Assembly: GCF_036850765.1 (NCBI RefSeq)
Contig: NC_089493.1
Location: 15,439,632-15,503,631, forward strand
Length of the DNA stretch: 64,000 bases
Source of the DNA: Saccopteryx bilineata
Taxonomy: Eukaryota; Chordata; Mammalia; Chiroptera; Emballonuridae
Direction of reading: 5' to 3'
Part shown: one piece after another, positions 32,336-44,145 of the stretch
Numbering within the stretch: the first letter of the stretch is position 1
Layout of the letters: every line of letters starts with the position of its first letter
The notes under the pieces: generated by a model
Database searches by the model: none
What the model was told of the DNA's origin: nothing
Seen by the model: only the letters and a program-made list of their open reading frames with translations
Made by a program: the position numbers and the translations under genes

Positions 32336-35300
32336 CCTCTCTCACCTCTTTTCCCTTTCTCTTTTGTCAAAATCCGCTCTCCAAAAATTGTGAATCATTT
32401 ACTGCACAAGCTGTCAATGTCTGCAAAAGCCCTTTATCAAGGGTGAGACTAATTCAAGCATGTCAGATATTTTAGAAGTTAGTGACTCAGTGAGCGTTGT
32501 CTCAGGGAGGTCAAGGGGCCGAAGAAGGCTGTTTCCATTTCTCTGAGTTCATGTGGAGGGGCAGCAGTCTGTTTGGCTTGCCCTGCCCTGGGGGTTCAGG
32601 TCCTACCTGCACTGCTCAGGGCACCCCTCAGCTGTGCCTGGAGGACTCAGTGGGGCCGTTCTCACAGGAAGGCGCTGAAATCCTCCAATGTGGCTTGTAA
32701 GTGTCTCTAGCTGGAAGCTGATTTCCCCAGCCTTCTGTCCTGGGTGCAAACGGTCCCACTGCAATGTACACACCTTTGCATTCACTGACGTATTTGTAAC
32801 AACCCACACGCCACTTGGTCACTGCTAAAGAAGTGACACTTCTCCAAATCCTCTGCTTCCTACCCGTATTGTTCCTGATGCTGCGGATTCCTACAAACCG
32901 AACCGGAATGGAACCAGAACCGAACCAAACCGCTGGGGCTCCCTTTTCTTTACTATATGATTTACTTCTCCCTATCTGGTACCATTGACCCTTCAGTGGC
33001 TGAAAGTGAATTCCTGGGTTATCACTGGACAACTGCTTGGTCCAGGGAGTCATGATATCTTTCTGGCAGAGGGAGAAGGTTTCTTACATGGCAGCACCTG
33101 CCTCAGTCCCCGAAAGCTGAACTCAGGGATTTGGACCCTGTTGGGGAGGAGACCTTCCTGGCTTCTGGGAGGGGCTGACCAGCAGGGAGTGCACCTGAGA
33201 ACAGAGCTGGGTCCCTGCTGGGGCCGGGGACAGCCTCTAACCACATGAGCTCTGCCGAATATAATTTCCCCTCCGGAGACCCCCACCCACCCACCCACAA
33301 TACACTACTCTCAGGCTCCTCATTAAAGTAAAAATCATCAATGTTCTTTTAATGTGGCTTTTTGTGTTTCATTTCCTTTGTTGGTTTAAAAATGTTTCCA
33401 CTGAAACATTTTATAGGGTTTTCATACAGTGCATGCATTTTGAACATTTTATTCCTGTTAACATAAAATATTATTCTCATTTCCTCTTGTGTTGGGAAGA
33501 AAGAGAAAAATAAGCCTTATAAAAATTAAAAATAATTTCTTTGTTATGAAGGAGGTATGAATGATTTATGAGCATAATAAAGGCAAGTCTCTTTGGTCAA
33601 CATTATGAATTTAAAAATAAGACTTCTTTTCAGATTTTTGAAATGACTTGGATGACAGTAGGCACTAAAATAGCAAAGACGGCTGGGTCATTATGGAAAA
33701 TTCCTTTCCATCCACTTTTCCTCCCAAGGAGACGTGGCATGCTTCCTACCATTGGGAGCAAAGTGTAGTCACCTGGGGTCAGGGTCAAGGGGGTTGCATG
33801 TCCAATAGTTTGTTTCAAAATACATCTGTGGATCCTCTGCCTGCAAGGATGCAGTCTATAAAATTTCCTGTCACTTTGCTATGTCCGCAAAGATCACATC
33901 TAGTTAAATCTTGCTAGAGTCATTTGTGTTGGCTGACCACCCCTGCCTACTTTAAAGCTTCCACCGGTGCTACAGGGCGAGCCCCTGGTTCCTTCCTCCC
34001 CCTACTACTCGGTGGCTCTGTGATTCTGCTGTGTGCGTCCTGGGGGTATTTCCCCTGCGGCTCCACCGGGCCCTGTGTATTAAATGCTAAGCTCTATAGA
34101 GAGAAGGGTTCTGCGTTTGGTTTTCAGTACTGGGTCTTACGGCTGGTAGCCCAGGGCTCTCATTCTGTAAGCACTAGGTTTGTATATTCAGCTAGATTTT
34201 AACTCCAGGGGAGGCTGGAAGGCTGCAAAGGGGCCTCTGGTTTGAGGTCAGGTACCAGTTTTGGTACAAACTCAAACACCAGATTTTCCTTAGAATATTA
34301 AGAATATGCTGGAAAAATGGCCTTGTGTCAACCAGCTTGTGAAGCTGAGGCAGACCTGGCACCCTGATTTCTTAGTTTACAAGAGAAACGCCACCTTTTA
34401 GACATCTGTGTGTGGCTAGCTCATTGCAGGGAGAGGCGCTTGCTTGCTGAGATAGGACGCTGGCTGCTAGAGAGTCAGGTTTTCAATGACTTAACTTAGC
34501 ACCTAGCTCAGGGCAGGCTCGGCTCTGGGCACTGCAGATCCAGCAGTAGGCAGAGCATGCAAGAATCTCTGCCCCCAGGAAAGTATGTTCTGATGACTGT
34601 TTGGGCCTTGAGGTCTAGGTTTCTCACCCCTGGACACAACCAACATTTGGGTTTCCATTTTCTCTGCTCAGTGCTCCGCAGACTCACCCAGGAGTGTAAG
34701 CATTCTGAGGCAGTCCTTCTGAAGAATTACATAAAGAGAGGACAACATGGTGTGAAGTTTTATCTTCTTCCATGCATTCGATTTTAACCCAGAAAATTCT
34801 ATGAGTGAGAATTTATTGCCTTCTTATGGTTTTCTCTCTTCCCCAATTATGCTAACTAAGGAAAAAGTCTTGCCAGCCTACTTCGTGAATATAAAATTAC
34901 AAGAATACATAGAGGGGGACAAACTACAGGTGCAGAAAGAGGGAGAGAAGCCCAATCAGTCTGTATGACCCGGGGCTGGGGGTGCGGAGCAGAGAGGAGA
35001 GTCTGGCCATTGTGAGGAGAGCAGGGGAAGTGAAGACAGCAGAGAAGGTTTTAAAACTGGTTGTGGTATATTGTGAATTGAGTTTCCTTTCATATTTTCT
35101 TGAATGGAGTTACCTCTGAATTACTTTCGATTACTAGCCTGCAAACATTAAACCATAAAGGACCCTAGGATTTATTAAAGTTCACAGATTTGGGGTCCTG
35201 CTTTTAACCTGAATATCCTTAAGTCTTTCAGTCTGCTGCCCTCATTTTTTCCTTTAATATACAGTTAAAATAACATGAGCCCCCTTTATATAGATCTGCA

Positions 35301-35438
35301 GGAAGTCCACTACTCACTCCAATATTTATAAGGTTCCAAAGGTGCTCTAGTTCCCAGGTACCTGCTTGTCAACTCTCATTTCAATCTCATAGCTCAATTC
35401 TTTGCTTCTGAAATTCAATTTTTAAAAAAGTAATGCAT
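32336..35438. other. Long non-coding stretch, no gene
   Basis: Mostly unique-looking. A short (CCCA)n-like stretch at about 33282-33297 and a degenerate GAACC-rich patch near 32900-32935. A segment near 34485-34580 resembles an old mammalian repeat I cannot name. Short frames show no domains. Confidence 0.45.
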
Positions 35439-35708
35439 GCATTAGTTTGAAATTCAAATAGTCAATGACTTATAATGAAACACAGAAGTTCCCAAGTAAT
35501 CATTCCCTACTCCACAGTTCAACTCCCCACAGGCAACAGCTTTCAACTCTTTTAGCTCTTGATTTTTCATACTTACCTCCACATTTATAAATAAAACCTG
35601 TGCCTCGTCACTTAGGAATTGATCGACTGTAGACATTACGTATTGACATTGCCTTGTGATAGACGAGGATTTTGCTCTCCCTCACGCCTCCCACTGCCAT
35701 TCCATTTA
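35439..35708. repeat. Direct-repeat unit X1 (about 270 bp)
   Basis: Similar to 36188-36460 in the same orientation, by eye near 80 percent: shared TTCAAATA.TCAATGACTTA, ACCTCC/TCTCC.ATTTATAAATAAA, TTGATCGA and CCTTGTGATAGA/CTTGTGATAGATGAGG phrases. It ends where the left arm of the inverted repeat begins. It looks like an old LINE 3'-end type repeat, unassigned. Confidence 0.75.
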
Positions 35709-36540
35709 ACTGAAGATGCCGAGAGAGATTAGAGACAGTCCACCCCCACAAAAGCATTCCAAGGTAAAGAATTTGGAGGCAGCTGGTATCATAAGAGTCA
35801 GGGATGAGGAACAAGGCTGAAAACACAGTATATTAGTCAGCTCGGGCTGCTATAATCAAGCAACATGGTCCAGAGGGCTTCAACAACAGAAATATATTTA
35901 CTCACAATTCCAGAAGCTACAAGTTCATGATCAAGGTGTCGGCAGATTCAGTTTCTTCTTCAGTCTCTCTCCTTGGTGACTTTTTCTCTCTGTCTCACAC
36001 AGTTTTTCTTCTGTAATAGTCTGTGTGCAAATTTTCTCGTCTTACAAGAACATCAGTGAGATTATACTAGAACCTGTGCTCATGACTTCATTTTAACGTA
36101 TTGCCTCATTCCAGACTCTTTCTCCAAATACAATCATATTCTGAGGTACTTCAACATACAAACTTGGGGTGGCTGGTAATGAAGTAAGTATGCATTAGTT
36201 TTAAATTCAAATATTCAATGACTTATAATGAAAAATAGACATCCCTAACTAATCATTTTCTACTCTATAGTTCAACCCCTCACAAGCAATTGCTTTCAAC
36301 TTTTAGCTCTTGTTTCCTTATACTTATCTCCATTTTTATAAATAAAATGCATGCCTTATCATTTATCAATTGATCGATTTTAGATATTGTGTATTGATAT
36401 TGTCTTGTGATAGATGAGGATTTAGCTCTCTCTCCCTCCTCTCACTCCCATTCCATTTATCTGCTTTTCCTGCACTCATATAAAAATAATATAAAAATTT
36501 TGATTAAATCAGCAATCAAGACTGACATTACTGTGACTAT
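35709..36540 (+). repeat. Left arm of long inverted repeat
   Basis: Reverse complement of about 38260-39090, by eye around 90 percent identical over about 830 bp, with collinear junctions. It contains a reversed MaLR-like LTR (about 35823-36185) and a unit X2 (36188-36460). Confidence 0.88.
35823..36185 (-). repeat. MaLR-like LTR, left-arm copy
   Basis: Plus strand starts TATTAGTCAGCTCGGGCTGC, then CAACAACAGAAATATATTTA, GATCAAGGTGTCGGCAGATT and TTCTGAGGTACTTCAACATA, the antisense order of a common old mammalian LTR (MLT1/MST-like by memory). Confidence 0.65.
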
Positions 36541-37610
36541 GATAAAGGAAGAGAAAGAGAATGAGGAGGAGGAAAAACGCCAATATACTAGACTAAATAT
36601 AATTAGAGAGATAAGAAAAAACATCACAGATATAAGAAAAAGAGCAGTTAGACATGGTGAAGAAGGCACAATTAGAAAAAACTAGAAAACTTCATCAAAA
36701 TATAAAACAAACAACACAAAGATTAGTAGATAAAAACTAAGAAACATTTCAGAAAGTACGGCAAATGAAGCGAAAAGAAAGAATTGGGAAGAAAAAGGTA
36801 AGAAACTTAGAGTATTGACACAAGGAGCTCAACAATAGATTAATAAAATATTTTTTTAAATGGGGAAGAAGTAATTTTCAAATTCAACCAGAGAACATTT
36901 CCCAGAACCCGCAGATTGAAAGAACAGCCCCCTGTGTCCAGCGCAGTGAATGACAAGGGGCAAACACAAAGGCTCTCTATTGTCAAATTTCAGAAGACCA
37001 GAGAGTAAAAGAAAAAGAAATCCTGTAAATTTTCTTAGTGGTGGGAGGAAATTTCATTGATGGAGAGCACAGAATGGAATTTTATCAGGCTTCTTGACAA
37101 CAATTCTGAAAAGCAGTAGAAAAATGATTTCAAAATTGTGAAGCAAAATGATTTGCAGCCTAGCATTTTATACCTACCAAAATGATCATCTAAGTATAAT
37201 ACAAAGGCAGATTAAAAACGTTTTCAGAAAAGCAAGATGTCAAACACATAATTGTCACTATGAACAACTTCCTGTGAACCTAGGAGCCTATGCTCAAGCA
37301 AAGTGAGAGGGTAAACTGAAAAAGAATTTCCTAGGACACAGTGGATCCAACACGAAGACACAAAGAAAGTTCATGATGAGAACCACACTGCAGACCTTGG
37401 AGGCAAATGTCCAGATAGAAATGTAAGAGGGAAACATTTAGAGAGAAGAATCCAGGGAAAAATAGTTTATAGATTATTTTATTTATTTGACCATTTGGAA
37501 AATAATATGAATGGATGTATAAGAAATACAATGAAGCATGAAAAATTAAATATTGTCACACATAAAATGTAAGCAAATAAAAAATGAGTAAAATAGTAAC
37601 TCAAGAAGAA
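36541..37610 (+). repeat. L1/HAL1-like sequence in the inverted-repeat spacer
   Basis: A-rich sequence with phrases of old L1/HAL1 upstream regions: GCAGCCTAGCATTTTATACC, AAAGGCAGATTAAAAACG and TTTTCAGAAAAGCAAGATG. No long open frame. The earlier portion (36541-36900) is too diverged to align by eye, so its assignment is weak. Confidence 0.55.
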
Positions 37611-37640
37611 AAACAATATTTACAAAAATAAAATATATTG

Positions 37641-37852
37641 CCTGACCTGTAGTGGTGCAGTGGATAAAGCGTCGACCTGGAAATGCTGAGGTCGCCGGTT
37701 CAAAACCCTGGGCTTGCCTGGTCAAGGCACATATGGGAGTTGATGCTTCCAGCTCCTCCCCCCTTCTCTCTCTCTGTCTCTTTCTCTCTCTGTCTCTCCC
37801 TCTCCTCTCTAAAATGAATAAATAAATAAAAAAAAAATTAAAAAAAAATTAA
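37641..37852 (+). repeat. Rhin-1-like tRNA SINE
   Basis: CCTGACCTGTAGTGGTGCAG, GTGGATAAAGCGTCGACCTG, GGTTCAAAACCCTGGGC and GGTCAAGGCACATATGGG, then a CT-rich region and (AAAT)n/poly-A tail. Lies in the spacer of the inverted repeat. Confidence 0.92.
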
Positions 37853-37873
37853 AATATAGTTATGGTATATAAT

Positions 37874-38224
37874 CAGTGGTCCCCAAACCCCGGGCCGCAG
37901 ACTGGTACCGGTCCGTGGGCCACTTGGTACCAGTCTGCAGAGAAAGAATAAATAACTTACATTATTTCTGTTTTATTTATATTTAAGTCTGAACGATGTT
38001 TTATTTTTAAAAAATGACCAGATTCCCTCTGTTACATCTGTCTAAGACTCACTCTTGACACTTGTCTCATAAGTTTGACAATTATACTTAAAAATACCAC
38101 AGTTTTTACGCCGGTCGCATAATTTTATTTTGTGCATTTATCCGTCCCACCCTAAAGGCCGGTCCGTGAAAATATTTTCTGACATTAAACCGGTCCGTGG
38201 CCCAAAAAAGGTTGGGGACCACTG
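37874..38224. mobile_element. hAT MITE, uninterrupted copy (351 bp)
   Basis: Begins CAGTGGTCCCCAAACC and ends GGTTGGGGACCACTG. Opposite orientation to the copy at 14641. Flanking GTATATAA/TATATAAT on both sides is a target duplication whose register is ambiguous by one base. Its AATAATGTAAGTTATT region (in the other orientation) is the intact site into which LTR B inserted in the other copy. Confidence 0.93.
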
Positions 38225-38259
38225 GTATATAATAGTTCTTGCTTATTAATATTTTTTCC

Positions 38260-39090
38260 TAGTCAAATAATGTTAATCTTGACTGCTGATTTGATCAAAA
38301 TTTTTATATAATTTTAATGTGAGTGCAGGAAGAGAAGGTAAATGGAATGGGAGTGAGAGGAGGGAGAGAGAGCTAAATCCTCATCTATCATAAGACAATA
38401 TCAATACACAATATCTAAAATCGATCAATTGATAAATGATAAGGCATGCATTTTATTTATAAAAATGGAGATAAGTATAAGGAAACAAGAGCTAAAAGTT
38501 GAAAGCAATGGCTTGTGGGGGGTTGAAATGTAGAGTAGGGAATGATTAGTTAGGGATGTCTATTTTTCATTATAAGTCATTGAATATTTGAATTTAAAAC
38601 TAATGCATACTTACTTCATTACCAGCCACCCCAAGTTTGTATGTTGAAGTACCTCAGAATATGACTGTATTTGGAGAAAGAGTCTGGAACGAGGCAATAC
38701 GTTAAAATGAAGTCATGAGCACAGGTTCTAGTATAATCTCACTGATGTTCTTGTAAGACAAGAAAATATGCACACAGACTATTACAGAAGAAAAACTGTG
38801 TGAGACAGAGAGAGAAGGTCGCCAATGAGAGAGACTGAAGAAGAAACTGAATCTGCCGACACCTTGATCGTGGACCTGTAGCTTCTGGAATTGTGAGTAA
38901 ATATATTTCTGTTGTTGAAGCCCTCTGGACCATGTTGCTTGATTATAGCAGCCCGAGCTGACTAATATACTGTGTTTTCAGCCTTGTTCCTCACCCCTGA
39001 CTCTTATGATACCAGCTGCCTCGAAATTCTTTACCTTGGAAAGGTTTTGTGGGGGTGGACTATCTCTCATCTCTGCCGGCATCTTCAGTT
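38260..39090 (-). repeat. Right arm of long inverted repeat
   Basis: Mirrors 35709-36540. For example TTCATTATAAGTCATTGAAT (near 38568) matches the reverse complement of the left arm near 36215. The outer end is sharp: after CATCTTCAGTT the similarity stops. Contains the plus-strand copy of the MaLR-like LTR (about 38630-38970). Confidence 0.88.
38630..38970 (+). repeat. MaLR-like LTR, right-arm copy
   Basis: Sense order: GTATGTTGAAGTACCTCAGA, ATGACTGTATTTGGAG, GCCGACACCTTGATCGTGG, TCTGGAATTGTGAGTAAAT and GCAGCCCGAGCTGACTAATA. Confidence 0.65.
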
Positions 39091-39961
39091 GTGGTTGCCA
39101 CCACTCGAAGTCACTTTCCATTCTTCCATTTGCTTCCTAGCTTCCAAAAATTGGTTGAATTCAGCCATTGTACTTAAGTTCTCCTCCTATTTTCTTTATT
39201 TACTAGACTTTTATACTTACAAAAATTCCTTCCCTGCCAGTTCAGTGGGTTTCAGGGCAGGGAGGAGGAATTACTCATGCATTTTAACATAAGCCTCATT
39301 TTCAGATTCTGGATCTTTTCCACCTGGTGATGGCAGCACTCGACAGAAATTATGACATCACAGCTCTTTCAGCACATTTCATATGTGCTGGTGCCTGATT
39401 GTTGCTTCCCAGCTTCAAACTCATGCTCTTCGTCCTGGTTTGCGATACGGGAGCCATACCCTACAAGCATTTCTTATAAGCATTTCTTGTTTGCCAGATG
39501 GCTTGTCATGAGGCTTTGTCAGTAGGGGGCTCTGGAGAGACACGGCAGGAGGAAGAGGCTCCCTTTCCTGTTTCCTGTGTCCTGTTATCTCTGGCTCCCG
39601 TGGTGTGAGGCTGCCAAGCGTGTGCGTGCGGGGAGCCCCGCGACACAAACCCGTCCGTGGGTTTTGTAGACATCCATCAGTGACTTTGTATCAAGTCTCA
39701 GTGGTACTCTAACAGGGCTTCCTGGTGACTTGTCACACTCTAGCAGACAGCTTCCGACTTCCCAACACTGGCTGATGGTGTGTCAGTGAATTTTTTCACC
39801 CTCCAGGAGACTCTAGCCATGTGAGGTCTGAATCTCGGCCTGGTGTGGTGGCGGGGTGCGGGGAGGGACAGTATTTTCTCAGAGGGCCCTTCTTCAGTGC
39901 TCTGTGTCAGCCCTAGGGGTAGTGACTGCTGCCTATATCTGCTCTGCCTGTAATTTCTAGA
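39091..39961. other. Non-coding stretch, no gene
   Basis: No gene or repeat recognised beyond the end of the inverted repeat. Confidence 0.45.
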
Positions 39962-40085
39962 CCACGGGTTGGCATACTTTTTCTGTAAAAGGATGGGGAG
40001 TATGTACTTTAGCTTTGTGGGTCACGTGGCCTCTGTCAGAATGACAACTTGATGTTATCATGTGAACGCAGCTGCAGACCACACA
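39962..40085 (+). mobile_element. hAT-Charlie-like MER fragment
   Basis: CGGGTTGGCATACTTTTTCT, GTAAAAGGATGGGGAG, TTAGCTTTGTGGGTCACGTG and GGCCTCTGTCAGAATGACA follow a known old MER repeat that begins with 'GGTCAGCAAACTTTTTCTG'. Right end missing. Confidence 0.6.
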
Positions 40086-40327
40086 TCAATGAAGCGGCAT
40101 GGCCAGATTGGCCCATGTGTCAGTCCAGCCTCTACATGCTCCTTACCCCATAGTTCTCCATCCCCTCTTTATAGTAAATGCTCTCTGTTCAAATGACAGC
40201 TGTGGTTTCTTCTTCTAACTGGACACTAATTAATACACTACACTAAAAATTTAGGCAAGGACTTGGCTTGGGTGACTTGGGCCACCTGAGAGCCTTTCTC
40301 TGGATCTGATGATTCTGGTTGGTGTTT

Positions 40328-40361
<34 letters not shown>

Positions 40362-42184
40362 AGGGGATGGATAGAATAATAGGTAGTGAGCAAATTAGTG
40401 GCAGCCTTAAACAATCGAACAAGCAAGCAAACATTTTAGGAAGGGTTTTATTTTTATACAGTAGAGAAATAGTCTCTTCTTGTCAATTGTAAACTTCAAG
40501 GCTCACAATATCTTCCCTCTATTTATCTGCTCTATAAAATATTCATGTTCAGTTTACTATTACTTCCCCAAGATCTTCAGGTAAAATCAATGCTCTAGAA
40601 GATGCAGAGTGTTTTCTTCCTAAGGGTTCTCTCTCTTTTTGCCTCAGGATGGCAATACTCCTGGGGAGTATGTGTTGAACGCTCTCTGGAGTGGTGGTCT
40701 CACCCCCTCCCCAAGCCTTTCTTAGATAGAACCCATTACAATGGATTAGTCTTCTGGTTTCTAATCTGTCAAGTTTCAGCCTCACCCTCCTGAGACGATT
40801 CCCATCATCGTCATTGGAGGTGTGGGTGTCTGCAAATTCTTGAGTGTCATATTCACACACTCTCTTTGGCTCTGTGCTCACAGGTGGCTAATTATAATCG
40901 TACTGTGCATTTTACTGGTTTCATTCTCAGAGGGCTACCTCTTTTCCAGGATCCTGTATTTTGCATGAATTGACAATTCCAAGAAAATGTTCTCTTGATC
41001 AAAATGAGACAGAGGACACCTTCCCCGAGGCTGCCCCAAAGAGCCGGCTCTGGAACTCCTTGAGAATCAGAACCTTGCTTGTGATGCTCCTGCCAGGCTC
41101 CCCACAGCTTTTACCTCCTGTGGTGAACTGGTTAGGGAGCAAGGTGGAAGGAACCATGCTCAGGGCAATCTTGACATAAGAGCAATAGCAGTTGGTAACA
41201 CCTTTGTCCCAACTGCCCATCATTTTTCTCTTCATTATGATACAATGAGGGAAGGCTGTAAGATCAACTCTCATAAATAATGAATTAAGACAGAATTATA
41301 AGCAGAGGATGATGCCTTATTGCTGGTCTCGGATTTAAACCTCTGAAGGGAAAAGGGGAAAAGAGAAAAATATTTTTCCCCCTCTTGCTTGCTTAAGGAC
41401 TGAAATTGAAGGGACATACATCATTACCTGAGAGTTTCTCATTGCCCTTACCCCCCATTTTAGACTCACCAATACTCTAATAGGCAGAATATAAGGGCAC
41501 AAACTGCTTTGCAAGTATTCAAAATAGTTAAGATTGTTCTCTGAGATTTAAGCTACCAAACTGACTTAGATCAGTGAGGGGGAGATGCAACGTCATTTGA
41601 GATGTAAAATATTTTCTAGGCTAATTCATAATGGAGGCATTGACACAAGCAAAGAAAGAAAATACTTATTAGAGAGAAATTGAAGAGAGGCGATGTCTGT
41701 CTAAGTCAGTTCTGCAGGAGAGAAACTCCACCTCCAGCCACCTGCCCTAGAGAAGTTGGGAGTATCAGCCTCTTCTCTACTCTTCTTCCCATTCTTACTC
41801 CATCCTTCTAAAGTAAGTTGCTCATAACCTTGCTCTCTGTATGGATTTGTCTACAGAGATAGAATGACTTGATCCTCCATCATCCCAATCATATCTGCCT
41901 GACAGTTATCTTCTCATTGGAAATGAGCAAATTAACAACATGGTGGCTGTCAACTTGGGTTGACAGCAAATGAAATTTGGGTTGATAGCAAATCAGTTGT
42001 CTGCCTTGTTGGACTAAGGACCCTCTGCGTGGGACCAGTTGGAATCTTCTGGCACTTATAAACAGCTCTAAGATATATCTGAACTTGTTTCAGATAATGA
42101 TATGTATTCATTACTTTTATTGCCTAGGAGGGTGGGGAGTAATTAAACTGCGATGATTAAGAGAGATAGAACGCCGCTATAATT
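40086..42184. other. Non-coding stretch with a (GA)n microsatellite
   Basis: (GA)n at 40331-40359. A near-repeat of TTGGGTTGACAGCAAAT and TTGGGTTGATAGCAAAT at about 41955-41995. Otherwise unique-looking; short frames at 40549-41274 are not recognisable. Confidence 0.5.
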
Positions 42185-42425
42185 AAGAGCATGGAGTTTG
42201 CATTCAGACAACATGGCTTCAGACCCTGGTCCTCTAACCTTCCTTCAGATGTCCATAGGCACTTGTCTAGGTCTTTCTCTGGTTGTTTGGTTCATCTATA
42301 GGGTGAGCATAATAAAAGTATGTGATAAAGTTGTTGTGAGAGGCTTAAATACCCATAAAATACTTCCCACAAGGCCTCATACTTGGTAAAGGCTTGATAA
42401 ATCTTAGCTGTCATCATCATAATTA
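42185..42425 (+). repeat. MIR SINE
   Basis: Well-ordered sense MIR: GAGCATGGAGTTTGCATTCA, GACCCTGGTCCTCTAACC, CTATAGGGTGAGCATAATA, GTTGTTGTGAGAGGCTTAAA and CTTGGTAAAGGCTTGATAAA. Confidence 0.85.
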
Positions 42426-42583
42426 TAATTATCAAATGTTTTTTTCTCCTTTTTAAAGATCAAAGCCATATGTCATTGACAATCAGAGTTTAGATCAGCA
42501 CAAGAGGATTACTATGAATAACTGAGTTGAAAAAAACTTGTGATCAGGCTTTGTTCTAGGATAAAGTAAAAATAAACAAAAAA

Positions 42584-42983
42584 GGCCCTGGCCAGTTGGC
42601 TGAGTGGTAGAGCGTCGGCCTGGCATGCAGAAGTCCTGGGTTCGATTCCCGGCCAGGGCACACAGGAGAAGCACCCATCTTCTTCTCCACCCTTCCCCCT
42701 CTCCTTCCTCTCTGTCTCTCTCTTCCCCTCCTGCAGCCGAGGCTCCATTGGAGCAAAGATGGCCCGGGTGCTGGGGATGGCTCCTTGGCCTCTGCCCGAG
42801 GCGCTAGAGTGGCTCTGGTTGCAACAGAGCATCGCCCCGGAAGGGCAGAGCATCGCCCCCTGGTGGGCGTGCCGGGTGGATCCCGGTCGGACGCATGCGG
42901 GAGTCTGTCTGACTGTCTCTCCCCGTTTCCAGCTTCAGAAAAATACAATAAATAAACAAACAAACAAACAAACAAACAAAAAA
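42584..42983 (+). repeat. Bat tRNA SINE (GGCCCTGGCC type)
   Basis: GGCCCTGGCCAGTTGGCTGA, TGGTAGAGCGTCGGCC and GGGTTCGATTCCCGGCC form tRNA-like A and B boxes; then CCATTGGAGCAAAGATGGCC, CGGGTGGATCCCGGTCGGAC, CCCGTTTCCAGCTTCAG and a (CAAA)n tail at 42951-42983. Intact-looking. Confidence 0.95.
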
Positions 42984-43109
42984 GTAAATGCATAGAGTTA
43001 AAAATATCTATTTTAATTACAGGCAATAATAAATAAAATGAAAGTAAAAAGTGTAAGAGGCTGGTGGTGGGCAACGTTAAATAGAGTGGCTCTATTAATT
43101 TTAGATAGA

Positions 43110-43660
43110 GCAATATTAGATAGATGCAGGAAGACTTGTAGAGAAAGTGACATCTGAACTGACACCCAAATGATAGATCTGGAAGACAAATTCAGGAAGC
43201 AGGCACATCAGGGACTGCTCTGAGGACGGAAAGAACATGGCATTTTCTAGAAATAGAAAGAAGGCCAGTGAGGAGGAAACAATAATGGGGTGGGTGGGCA
43301 TAAAAGGGAGAGAGAGTTTGTAGGTCGCTGTAGAGAGTAGGGTTTCATACCAAAGGCAGAAGAAACTGGCAGGTGTGAGGCAGGGCGGTCACCTGCAGGG
43401 CGTGGAGAGTGGGTGGTCATGGGTAATGAATTGCTGGGGAAGCTGGGAGACTGGAGGTTAACGCCCAGGCCAGGGAAGAGAGAACAGGGCTCAGGCTGGT
43501 GCAGAAACAGTGGGAATGGAGAGAAATGGATGGATGGGATATATTTTAGAAGTCAGGCTGATGGGACTTCCTGACGAAGCAGGTTGAGGAGTAAAGGCCA
43601 GAGAAAAATCAAAGATTGAGTATGGGATTTGGGGTGTGAGCAACTAGCTGAATGACCATT
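43110..43660 (+). repeat. Old mammalian interspersed repeat, family unassigned
   Basis: AGTGACATCTGAACTGACAC, TTCAGGAAGCAGGCACATC, ACAGTGGGAATGGAGAGAAA and GACTTCCTGACGAAGCAGG follow the order of a widespread old repeat that I recall but cannot name safely. Confidence 0.45.
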
Positions 43661-43718
43661 TCACTGAGCAGGGGTGGGTAGACTGGAATACATGGATTTA
43701 GAGGGGACAAAATTAGAG

Positions 43719-43765
43719 TTTTATTTAAGTATTTTAGACTATTTTTATTTAAGTATTTTAGACTA
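43719..43765. repeat. Short tandem duplication, two copies at 24-bp spacing
   Basis: TTTTATTTAAGTATTTTAGA (plus CTA) occurs at 43719 and again at 43743. Confidence 0.85.
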
Positions 43766-43989
43766 TTAGATGTCAATTAGCTGTGTTAAATTTTAGATAG
43801 TTAGGTGGTCTTGGCAGGGAAAGTTTGCTCTTTCTATAAAGTTTTAAAAAACTAAGAAAGCGTATTTTGAGGAGTTCTATCATTCTAGAACCCTATGTGG
43901 AGAAATGCTATTCTTTTTCCATGTGAAAAAACCCCACAATATTTAAGAATGTAATTTTCCCTGTGAGTTAGTGGTGGAGCAGACCCTTT

Positions 43990-44145
43990 CTTTTTTTCTT
44001 CTTTCCTTCCTTCCTTCCTTCCTTTCTTCCTTCCTTCCTTCCTTCCTTCCTTCCTTCCTTCCTTCCTTCCTTCCTTCCTTTCTTCCTTCCTCCCTCCCTC
44101 CTTCTCTCCCCTCTCTCTTCTTTCTTCCCCCCTCCCTCCCTCCTG
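43990..44145. repeat. (TTCC)n homopyrimidine tract
   Basis: About 155 bp of almost pure C/T with regular TTCC units to about 44095, then CCCT-like units. The Ser-Phe-Leu-Pro open frame is an artefact. Confidence 0.95.

Noticed and set aside
36407..36685. Charged 92-codon frame possibly from a LINE ORF1 protein.
   Set aside because: It starts inside the left arm of the inverted repeat, and its residues do not match a recognisable ORF1 domain.
35709..39090. Inverted repeat as an assembly fold-back artefact.
   Set aside because: The arms differ at many positions (roughly one in ten), and the spacer carries independent SINE and MITE insertions.
42584..42660. tRNA gene with A and B boxes.
   Set aside because: It is the tRNA-derived head of a SINE with a long body, tail and many relatives, not a functional tRNA.
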